Shown here: piece after piece, positions 21,716 through 31,037 of the stretch
How the letters are laid out: the number at the start of each line of letters is the position of its first letter
How positions within the stretch are numbered: position 1 is the stretch's first letter
Assembly: GCA_006384855.1 (NCBI GenBank)
Contig: VCJN01002673.1
Location: forward strand, 186,001-250,000
DNA: 64,000 nt
Reading direction: 5' to 3'
Source: Tetraselmis striata
Taxonomy: Eukaryota; Chlorophyta; Chlorodendrophyceae; Chlorodendrales; Chlorodendraceae
Program-made: the position numbers and the translations under genes
Notes under the pieces: generated by a model
Databases searched by the model: none
What the model was told of the DNA's origin: nothing
The model's input: the letters and a program-made list of their open reading frames with translations, nothing else

Positions 21716-22009
21716 ACTATCAGCAACGTCTTGTGGCTAGCTAGCCGCTGGATGTAATAATCATAATAAATATTGATTTCATTGCCTCATCTTGTCCCAT
21801 TTTGGACAAAATGCTCCAAAACCAACATTGGATATGCGTCGCGGCTGGCCTTCATGCTGTTGAATGCTTTACTGCACCCAAGGTCTACAAACCCAAGCTA
21901 CATCACCAGTGAGTCTTAAGTACTGATAGTAAACCCGGGAACTAGGGTATAAACAAACACTACGGTGCAAAATGAATTCCACGGTGCAAAATAGGTTAAA
22001 TTACTGTTT

Positions 22010-22423
22010 TCAACCAAATCGACGCGGCGTCGGGCATGTGGACGGTGACAATCCCCACCGCTCGGACGGTCATGACTTCGTATGACTCCGCATGAGCTGC
22101 GGGAAGTCGCTGCCGGGTACTTCTTTCTGCCTAGCCCGTGCTTAGCCCCGGTGGGTGGGAGCCAGATCATGTTGCCCTCGACAAAGCACAACCCCGTCAC
22201 TCTTGACCTATACGGCGACGCGCTCATGAACTTCCCGGCACCTGGAGACGCCCACTGGCGTGTACACCACGACGCTATCGCAGTCGCCTTCCGCGATCAA
22301 TGTGTTCACGACATGGGTATCGTCGCTGTTTGCCGGGAGATGGTTGACTTGTTCCATCAGACAGTGCCTCTGGGCAACACCGTACCCATGGATGAACTCA
22401 ATGACCTCGTGCCGGACGCATAG
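22010..22423 (+). pseudogene. Hypothetical coding fragment, copy B
   Basis: Plus-strand homolog of the 4.7-5.1 kb fragment: NQIDAASGMWTVTIPTA, then a 10-bp insertion (ATGACT repeated, about 22071-22085) that shifts frame. It continues EVAAGYFFLPSPCLAPVGGS, VTLDLYGDALMNFP, HDAIAVAFRDQCVHDMG and LFHQTVPLGNTVPMDELNDL, with a stop at 22421-22423. The part after 22082 is open, unlike copy A. It lies directly 3' of the DUF7869-like gene. The flanking stretch to 22830 holds a weak CxxC frame (LRCGNCGMEVAGG) only. Confidence 0.45.
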
Positions 22424-22828
22424 CTTTCCCTCCCGGCGCTCAGCGTCGTGACCGGGAGCTATGATCCCCGGAGCTTGAAGTCCACGTTGCTAAGGTTCAA
22501 GACTATGCGGTACGGAGACTACAAGTACAATGCGGTGCCCCGGGGCACGGCTCGCAGTAAGTCAATTTTACTTATAGGTCGGTCCAACCTGCGATGTGGG
22601 AATTGCGGAATGGAGGTGGCGGGTGGTTGGCGAAACCCTCGCAAAAGACACGCATGTGCGTGTGTTGGACTGCACTCGGCATGCAACACATTGTTGTGAT
22701 GCACCGAAACCATATGTTGCGGGCCACAGACATGCCGTCGCCAATCACACTTAGCGCAGAATGCGTCCGCCGGTCTTATTCGAACTATGTGTGCCTTACA
22801 TGGGGCTATAAGGAGGGGGGGTAGTAGC

Positions 22829-22833
22829 TGCCA
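22829..22833 (+). repeat. Target-site duplication TGCCA, left copy
   Basis: TGCCA precedes the TG end of the outer LTR element and is repeated directly after its CA end at 28476-28480. Confidence 0.8.
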
Positions 22834-24092
22834 TGTTGACATCGGTGTTGGTACACTACTGCGTATGTACAATGTAGGTAGGGTATACGTTAGTACTTTA
22901 GTACATATCCTCACTGATTGTCCGCACTAGCACTGCGTGCGTGCACCAGGCACCGCAACGCCTGCCTAGATGCGTGCGGCGCGCAGGCGGACCTAGTTAC
23001 TTCTTTGTAAGCAGCCACTCTTCGTGCTTCACGCTCCCTCCCACGGTGCCCGGCTCGCGCCGGGACCCACACATGGCGGGTTGGTAGGGACGCTGCGCAC
23101 AATATGTTATGGGCCCTCTACTAGGGAGAGTAGTGGGAGAGTTGTCTGACGCCAGATCTATCAAGAAGTCCGTCCGGGCGGGACGCCTGGACGTAAAACT
23201 GAGATCACCGCAGCCAGAAGGGGTCTCGACACTCAAACAACGACTACACGTCGCACTCGTGGCGCAATGTCGCCTCAAGGTTCGCGCACCTTCAGCGAAA
23301 TAAGCGCACACCCGGAAGCTGGCTACCATGACGCCAACGCCCGCCATGTACGGGCTCGCTAGCTACCAAGACGCCGGCGACAGCCGCGTATTTAAGTTCC
23401 CGCCCGAACTCACATTTTCTCGGCTCGGCTGATCGAGACTAATTCGGGCAGCGCTCGTCGACCAGTCAGAAATCCGCTGCGCGCAGCCATGTACACTTAT
23501 GTCGCTTCTATGCACGCTCGGCTCGACCGGCGGGAAATTAGTATGCGAAGCTCGGCACACCAGCGCCGAGGAGAAGGGGTCAGCCGTGACTTTCGTCCGC
23601 TCGACAGCCCGCGCAGTCTGACTCCCAAGAGGGCCAACCGCGACCCACGCCAAGATCAGGGCATGGCGGGATGCCTCTCTAGGCTAGCGACCGCCGCCTG
23701 CAACTCTTCTCCTGAGTGACCAAACTCGGCACACCAGCGGCCCAAAGGCAGGCGGGAGCTTCACATTTCCGGAGAAGCGTCACTCGACGCAAGCTTCCTT
23801 TGCTCGCCGCCGTCCGGCTACAGCCCACGCAGTTAAGATTTCCTTGACGGACAACCCCCGATCCACGCCAAGATAAGGGCATGGCGGGCTGCCTCTCTAG
23901 GCCAGCGACTAGCGTCAGCAACCGGACCCCTGGTTGGAGCATCCCCTAGCGACATTGAGGGGCGTGTTGACATCAATGTTGGTACACTGTTGCTTATGTA
24001 CAATGTAGGTAGGGTATACGTTAGTACTTTAGTACATATCCTCACTGATTGTCCGCACTAGCACTGTGTGCGCGCACCTAGGCACCGCAACG

Positions 24093-24097
24093 CCTGC
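24093..24097 (+). repeat. Target-site duplication CCTGC, left copy
   Basis: CCTGC precedes the inner LTR element and is repeated at 28332-28336. The uninterrupted target, CCTGCCTAGATGCG, is preserved in the outer element's 5' LTR at 22961. Confidence 0.88.
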
Positions 24098-25687
24098 TGT
24101 TATGTACTCTACACTGCTGTACTTTGTACTGTGGGAGCTGACGAAGGAGCGAAGAACTGGCGACTAAGGCGGACGAGAACGAGTACAAGCCAAGCGAAGT
24201 ACGAGTATGAGCATTGCGAGTGCGAGTACTGTACAAGTGAAGGCGAAGTACTGGTACGAGGACGACGAGGCGACAGTACGAGCGACTACAAGGCGACTAG
24301 TAGTGCAGGACAATATTACGAGTACCCACATGGGGTGCGAGTAACCTGTATGTACAGTGACTATACCGATATAATAAACATTGCGTCCCCCCCCCCCCCC
24401 CCCCCCGTTCACTATATCGGTATGTTCACTATATCGGTGTTCATTATAAGCAGGCCCACCCGACCGCTATAGTAAACGGTTTACTAAATCGGTACTATTG
24501 TTTATTGTAACGGTGACCCCGTTCACTGTAGCAGTCTGTGCCCATGCAAGGCAACATGTGACTCTGGATTTGTGTTTCAAGAGTTCTTGATTACTTTACA
24601 TGGCTTTCTAAGGTGCCGGAGAGGGCAGGAGTGACTACGGTGCTGGGGGGCGGGGAGCGGGAGGGAAGAATTCACGGACGGAGGCCTGCCGTGTGCGGTT
24701 TGACGTGTGCATGGCAGCCAAGCCTTCACGCAGGATATCCACAGCAAAGAGACTGTTGTAGTCTCGGACCATCACTGATGCGTTCACTCGTTCCGCATTC
24801 TCAGTCACAAACGATGGCGACAGACGCGGTGGGGCAGTTGAGTGGCGGTGGGCGCAATGTGCCGCAGTGTGCCGCCGCCGCCGCCGCCGCCGAGTGGCTG
24901 TAGAGGCCTCTGCGCCCGTACTGGAACGGTACCGGCTATCGGAACACGCCAACGGCCGGGTTCGGCGTCGGCAACACTGCCGTTATGTAGAGAAGTTTAC
25001 TATATCGGTATAGTTTGGGGCATTGTGTCCCCCCCCCCCCCCCCCCCGTTCACTATAGCGGAAAGTTTATTATATTGATAAGTTTATTAAAGGGGTATAC
25101 ATAGGGATTTTTCCCGGTGTTAAGAATCCGTCCCCCCCCCCCCCCCCCCCCCCCGTTCACTATATCGGTATGCTCACTATATCGGTATTCATTATATCGG
25201 TATAGTCACTGTACCTGCGTACCAGCAGCGGCGATTGTCGTACGCTATGGTGTCACCTGTTAGAGGATGATGATACCAAGCGTTAGATGGAGCGCTGCCT
25301 TAGGAGTGTCTTAGCAGTAGGTACTAGAACCTACTGGAACCATCTATAACGCTATAGCATTTGCTATAGCAATAGTAGATAAATATTACATCACTGTGCT
25401 GCGGACAGACGAAGGTGCTAGCAACCTGTCTGTAGTTAGTTGTGTGTTACTAAAATAGCGACGGGCCGCGGGTTAGGACCGCACACGTCGATTTTAGTAT
25501 TAGTATAGTAGTTACACGCAGCACAAGTGCTGGGAATTGGAATCAATACGCAGCGCACGGAATGACGGAAACCAGCGACTATAAATAGGCCGGCAAAACC
25601 ACCGCCGGGGAAGTCACCCAGGTTACCGGCATTCCGGTACTGTAAGAATCCCTTTTCCCAAATCTCCGCTCATTATTCCTAGCCGTG
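24098..25687 (+). repeat. 5' LTR of inner element (interrupted, 3' end missing)
   Basis: Matches 27509-28234 except for the 857-bp MITE plus duplicated TA (24355-25213). After about 25687 the similarity stops abruptly (CCGTGCGACG versus CCGTGTGGAA), so the last 97 bp of the LTR have been lost or replaced. Confidence 0.85.
24355..25211 (+). mobile_element. Tc1/mariner-like MITE with TA duplication
   Basis: The terminal inverted repeat begins CAGTGACTATACCGATATAA; the right end is its exact complement over at least 20 bp (…TATCGGTATAGTCACTG). It is flanked by TA at 24353-24354 and 25212-25213. The uninterrupted site (CCTGTATGTACCTGCG) is present in the 3' LTR at about 27751. The 857-bp interior has subterminal repeats of GTTCACTATATCGG on both sides, three poly-C runs (about 24389, 25029 and 25133) and no transposase. 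TA target, CAGT terminus and internal subterminal repeats are Tc1/mariner traits. Non-autonomous. Confidence 0.9.
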
Positions 25688-27508
25688 CGACGAAACACTT
25701 GGTTTCGGAGCGGTGACCGGAGCACATGGTTCCGGATTCCACAAGAGAAGCGGCATAGCGACGAGAGCGAGAGGCGAGATAGGGACAGAAGAAGACTTCA
25801 GATTTCAAGGATCCTATGGCGGGGACGCCCACCGAGGATGCGCACCGGCTTTGATAGATGGAGTCAAGTTCGACGTGGCGAGAACGATGTAGCGACGATG
25901 AGGAGGATGCGACAACGAGCGAGCGAAATTATGAACTAGCGAAGGGACGAAGATCGCGAGTACCAAGGAGCAGCCGAACGTTCGATCTGAGATGTGTAAC
26001 GATGACGCTGCAAGCTGCGAAGCCATGAGGGCGGAGCAACGTGCGACTCGCGACCCCAGCTACAGTTCCGACGACGCGAGTTGGCGATGGCGCGACATCA
26101 ACCAGAACCGACCTGTACTAGCCGTTATCGGCACAGTAGCGACTACTGGTAACGAGCTGGTATAGCGAACAAGAAGAACCGCAGATTTTTTTTTCTGCGA
26201 TGAAGAATGAACCTGCCACACGAAAATCGAACTGAGAAGAAGAAGAAGACAGAACAGCTGTGGTTACCGGTACAACCATGAGGTGCTGGTACGATTAATT
26301 TCGTACGCGAGTACAAAACAGCTGCAGAATCAGATTCGAGGAAAGCGCTGCGAGATTTATGATATGAGCCGTCAGGTGAAAATCCTGGGTGACCACGGCT
26401 CAATGTCCGGACGCGCGCATTTCTCTCGACATGATGCGGTATGGCGGAGGAGACCCTGCTGCCTGCTGCCAAGTAAGAAGACTCGACGACGGCCAACGCG
26501 AAGATGGCGCGATGGGAGCTGCGGAGAGGCGACCGAGACTCGGCGCGTTACCTGCCTGTACATGCTGTATACTGTACGGTACCGAACGAAGCGCGTCGTA
26601 CCACAGTAGGAGATACCGAAGCAGCGACTACGAATCTACTACTGTGGAGGCCAAGAGTGCAAAATACAGGAAAAACAGGAGGATATTTGCACAAGTATGT
26701 CTACGACTCAATGCATCAGAACCAAATACAGTATCACCGGTATGGGACGGAGGTATTGTACTGCTGCGATGAGAAGATGACTACGACTACAAATGGCGAG
26801 GAGATATTCGGTATGGGACGGTTATCTACTTGCGGAAGTACTGTATAAGGTACTGACCGATGATTCCCTCTACCAGCCCTGCTACGAGCTTTGACCGACA
26901 TCGAGAGAAGAAAAATCCGTGGACTACATGAGACTACGGTTCAGCGAGTGACCAACTGCGAGCACGAGTGCTGTATCGGGCGCGACATGTGACGCACCGA
27001 CGACATCGCGAGCAGCGACGACTTACTGTACTGCTAAGCGATGAGCGACACCGAAGCGCTGCGTGCCGATGCCGACACCGCTGAGAAGATGCGAGCCTGC
27101 AAACTCGGCGAACTGCGACGCAAGAGCCTATGGTATATGATCTTAGACCACGACTACGCGAGTGTGCGTTCCGATGGCGGGAGCGATGGCGCACACGCTA
27201 CGAGTCAATGGGGACTTGCGACAGTTCGACGCGACGAGGCTGAGCTCGAAGAATGCTGCATTTCTGTGGCTACCCACCGAACGACACCTATCGGTGCCAT
27301 TGGTGGCGATTTGCTGCAACTTGCTGCACCACCAGATGATGCTCGACTATGAGGATTTTTTTTTCCGAAGGGACTGCCTCTATGACGGGTGTCACCACCT
27401 GTACATATCTGTACATATTCTGGCTACGCGACTCTACAATAACGACGACCGAGTTCTGCTGAACGTACTGGCGAACAGCGCGGCCGCTGTTCATTAACTG
27501 GGTGAGAG
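25688..27508 (+). other. Interior of inner LTR element, no recognisable gene
   Basis: GA-rich sequence with several open frames of about 60-130 codons on both strands. None shows an RT YxDD box, a protease DTG/DSG, an integrase HHCC or a CCHC knuckle that I can find. A 9-nt T run near 26187 and another near 27357 break frames. Confidence 0.55.
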
Positions 27509-28331
27509 TGTTATGTACTCTACACTGCTGTACTTTGTACTGTGGGAGCCGACGAAGGAGCGAAATACTGGCGACTGAGGCGGACGAGAACGAGTACAAG
27601 CCAAGCGAAGTACGAGTATGAGCATTGCGAGTGCGAGTACAAGTGAAGGCGAAGTACTGGTACGAGGACGACGAGGCGACAGTACGAGCGACTACAAGGC
27701 GACTAGTAGTGCAGGACAGTATTACGAGTACCCACATGGGGTGCGAGTAACCTGTATGTACCTGCGTACCAGCAGCGGCGATTGTCGTACGCTATGGTGT
27801 CACCTGTTAGAGGATGATGATACCAAGCGTTAGATGGAGCGCTGCCTTAGGAGTGTCTTAGCAGTAGGTACTAGAACCTACTGGAACCATCTAGAACGCT
27901 ATAGCATTTGCTATAGCAATAGTAGATAAATATTACATCACTGTGCTGCGGACAGACGAAGGTGCAAGCAACCTGTCTGTAGTTAGTTGTGTGTTACTAA
28001 AATAGCGACGGGCCGCGGGTTAGGACCGCACACGTCGATTTTAGTATTAGTATAGTAGTTACACGCAGCACAAGTGCCGGGAATTGGAATCAATACGCAG
28101 CGCACGGAATGACGGAAACCAGCGACTATAAATAGGCCGGCAAAACCACCGCCGGGGAAGTCACCCAGGTTACCGGCATTCCGGTACTGTAAGAATCCCT
28201 TTTCCCAAATCTCCGCTCATTATTCCTGGCCGTGTGGAATAACGATCCAATGGGCCCTCGACTCAGCTCCTGCATTAGGACTGTCTATGGCTAGACGACT
28301 ATTCGGCCTAAGTCCTAAGGGGGCTGTAACA
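27509..28331 (+). repeat. 3' LTR of inner element (complete, 823 bp)
   Basis: Complete TG...CA LTR, and the reference copy showing the pre-insertion state of the MITE. It contains CTATAGCATTTGCTATAG (short palindrome) and a TATAAATAG box-like word (about 28128) about 200 bp before the end, a plausible promoter. CCTGC follows at 28332. Confidence 0.85.
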
Positions 28332-29802
28332 CCTGCCTAGATCCGTGCGGCGCCCGGGCGGGCCTGGTCACTTCTCTGTAACCACCCACTCTCCGTGCTT
28401 CACGCTCCCTCCCACGGTGCCCGGCTCGCGCCGGGACTCGCACATGGCGGGTTGGTAGGGACGATGTGCACAACATGCCAGCTGCAATACTTAGATGCTA
28501 CCTAGTGGTGGTGGTAGTCGATATCAACCAGATCCGCGCAGTTGAGTCGGGCCACTTGCGTGTTAGGGTCGATGTCCATCTCCACGAGCTCGCGGGCTCG
28601 CTTGCGGTCCTTGCAGAGATACGCTTGCGCCAAGCGCATCTTGCGCGCCTACTCAATCTTCATGGGGTCGCTGTTCTGAAAGGCCGTAAGGAAAGTCTTG
28701 AGCTCGATATATATACTCCAGGCGGAGTCACGTGATCCAGGCTGACCTGAGGCAGGTACACTCTGTCGACCCGATCAAAAGGTCCGTTTAAGGGCTCCCA
28801 TTGTTCTAACACCTTCTCGCTACCGCCGATAGTCTTGCCGAGCAGCGACACTGCGGGGTCGCTAGTGCCCATGAAGTTTGTCGTGAAGGATGACGACGCG
28901 ACGCCGCCAAGGTAGTGTCTGTAGTACCGATCGTACATACGCATGGGCACGGCCGCCACTGGACGCCAAGGTATCGTCTGCGCAACCTCTTAGCTTGTGT
29001 CGGGAACGGGCCGGCCTTCGATGCGGGCGAGATCCACCGCAAGCCATAGAGGGATCTCGGGGTTGCCGCTACGATCGGGGACCCATGGCTCGTACGACAC
29101 CGGTTTTAGCTGCCTCTTGCTCTCGTCGGGGTCCTTCAAGTCCTTGTTCTTTCGGATCTTGCCCACGAATCGTGTGGCCTCCCAATCGCCGAGAAGGTCG
29201 AGGCGCTCGGCCTCGGCGATGTTCTCGTGGTGTTCGGACATGACCATAATCACCAAGTTGCCTTAGCCGGCGTCGAAAACCGTCATGCTTGATGGAGTTA
29301 TCCAAGGTCCGATGGTGGTTTCGGGGTGCCACTCGAGCCGCTTAAAACCCTCCATCATACGTCCCACGTCAATCATACGTCAATCATACGTCCCACGGCG
29401 GCCTCGGCGTTGTGGGCTAGCTCCGCCGCGTTCCGGGCGTTATGGGCAGCGGGGCCGGCTTAAGGTTGCTCGGCATTACCCGTGTCGGCCGTAGCTCCTC
29501 GTGCCGGGCACGGAGGGAGGTTTCGGAGCCAATACTGTAGCTTTTCAGCGTCGTCAAGCCAAAACTTGTCGAACGGACGCGACTCCTCCCACTGCTTCCC
29601 CCGCAGTTCCCGCATAGTGTGCACCCACCCCTCAATGTCGTCGGCACATAAGTCGAACTTCGCCGCCAAAAAGAGAATGTGGCTCGCCATGTCATCAAAT
29701 CGCTTCTCGGCCCCGACCTCGTTGAGAGGAACTGTTTTGCCCCTCCCGTCTTTGCTTGAGTGGAAAATGGGGCGGCCAGGCAGGTAGGACGGCTTGCCTT
29801 TT

Positions 29803-29988
29803 GATCTAAACTAGTTTATGGGGTTTCCCTCCTTGACCTAACCGCTTTTTAGCTACAACTGCTGCTCAGTGGTACGGGAACTAGGCATCTGTTGTTGCGC
29901 CCTTTTTGGGTGCAGCACGAGTAGACATAAAAACAGCCAGAACAGATGAGCCTGCCATCTTCCAGTTTTCGCTGCGTTCCACGCAGCG
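29803..29988 (+). repeat. A1 repeat of YR element
   Basis: Starts GATCTAAACTAGTTTATGGG and ends with the hairpin CGCTGCG-TTCCA-CGCAGCG. Repeated as A2 at 32698-32883, just inside B2. Confidence 0.88.
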
Positions 29989-30100
29989 ATGTAAAAACTG
30001 TCTCGTAACCAGTTGCGAGCAAGGTCACCCCAAGTTGTTCAAGACCACACCCGGCTCGCCATCCGAGTGTGATATTCTCGTCCGTACGTCCGTGCGTTAC

Positions 30101-30955
30101 TATGTCAGATGGAGAAGAACCCGTCGCTGAGCCGACGCTAAAGTCGTTGCAAGCAGATGTGCGTGCATTGGCTACGGCTGTAGCTCAATTGACGGCTCGT
30201 GAGCGTGTTGTTGATGGAGAAGGGCACATGGCTCTCGCTCCGGGCAGCGCATCGCGGGACAGCCGACAGGCAGCGGGGGAGCCGCAGAGCGCCCCGACTT
30301 GCTAGAGCTAGCCCAGAGCGGCCATGTCGAAGCAAAATCCGTGAGTGCCGAGGATGACTACCTCGCGGTGCCAGAATTACTGCAGAGAGCAGAATCTGGT
30401 TATGAGGCCGTTCGACCGGTCAGCCGAGTGCCTGGACTCTTTCCCTTGAGCACCGACCTAACGAACGAGTACCTCAAGCAGGATGACCGGCGTCTGCCGG
30501 CCCAGGAGGAGTATTTGTGGATGTCGTGTTTCGGGGCCCACATGGCCGCGCTTTTCGTGGCTCTCGACGAGCTACTGCCCTACGTCCCTGCCACCAACCA
30601 GGACTTCACCCCCTACCTCGCGAGAGCTCGGAACCACGCCGAGGCCATCGACAAGGCGTTTCGGTTTCGTTTGGCCTTCCTGCGGAGGCTAAACGAGATC
30701 AAGCGTGTGCACGGTGACCAAGGTGTTCTGGATGTGCTGCGAGCCCAACACTTTCAGCCTGCTTCGGAGCATCTGGGTTCCGCGATCTTTGGGGACCTCA
30801 TGCGGGACTACGAGCGCCGTGTCTTCGAGGCAACCGTTGCCAGCAGCGCGAAAGCAACCGCTACTGCTCGAGTGGTGGCTGCAGCTGCCGGTCGCGGGCG
30901 TGGACGAGGACGTGGCGGTGGACGTGGGCGTGGCCGCGAAGGTGAGCACGAGTGA
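30101..30955 (+). CDS. YR-element ORF1 (Gag-position protein), frameshifted in this copy
   Basis: Starts at ATG 30101 (MSDGEEPVAEPTLKSLQADV), with an acidic, coiled-coil-like N-terminus. Compared with the other copy, one base is missing near 30222, so frame 1 stops at 30302. The rest is read in the next frame: LLELAQSGHVEAKSVSAEDD, EEYLWMSCFGAHMAALF, ARARNHAEAIDKAFRF, and a C-terminal RGRGRGRGGGRGRGRE tract that could bind nucleic acid. Position and RG-rich tail suit a Gag-like protein of YR retroelements, but there is no zinc knuckle. A consensus donor, AAG|GTGAGC (30941/30942), lies just before its stop. Confidence 0.6.
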
Positions 30956-31037
30956 CGGTGTGGGGCGCCTTTCGTCGGAGCTGCTGGAGCTTTGCGAGGC
31001 CACCTTTCGGTGACCGCCGCAAGACGCACCCTTGCAG

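Larger units (their letters stand above)
24098..28331 (+). mobile_element. Inner LTR element inserted in the outer 3' LTR
   Basis: It begins TGTTATGTACTC and ends GGCTGTAACA (inverted TGTTA/TAACA), flanked by CCTGC duplications. The 3' LTR is 27509-28331 (823 bp). The 5' LTR runs from 24098 to about 25687, is interrupted by a MITE, and lacks the last 97 bp or so of the LTR plus any primer-binding site. LTR similarity is very high by eye (a few substitutions plus a 5-bp deletion near 27636), so insertion is recent. The interior (25688-27508) is purine-rich, and I see no gag, protease, RT or integrase motif; the longest frames are featureless. GGGTGAGAG just before 27509 could be a polypurine tract. 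It is a non-autonomous LTR retrotransposon. Confidence 0.85.
22834..28475 (+). mobile_element. Outer small LTR (TRIM-like) element, interrupted
   Basis: The 5' LTR 22834-23104 starts TGTTGACATC. The 3' LTR starts identically at 23965, is interrupted at 24097, resumes at 28332-28337 and ends GTGCACAACA at 28475. The LTR is about 271 bp. The ends form TGTTG/CAACA; the 5' LTR ends CAATA, probably CAACA mutated. The 5-bp target-site duplication TGCCA flanks the whole. Excluding the insertion, the element is about 1.4 kb with an 860-bp interior (23105-23964) and no pol domains. A purine-rich GAGGGGCG precedes the 3' LTR. The two LTRs differ at many sites, so it is old. It is probably non-autonomous. 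Confidence 0.82.

Noticed and set aside
25688-27508. Gag-Pol of the inner LTR element
   Set aside because: No RT, protease, RNase H or integrase motif could be found in any frame; treated as non-autonomous.
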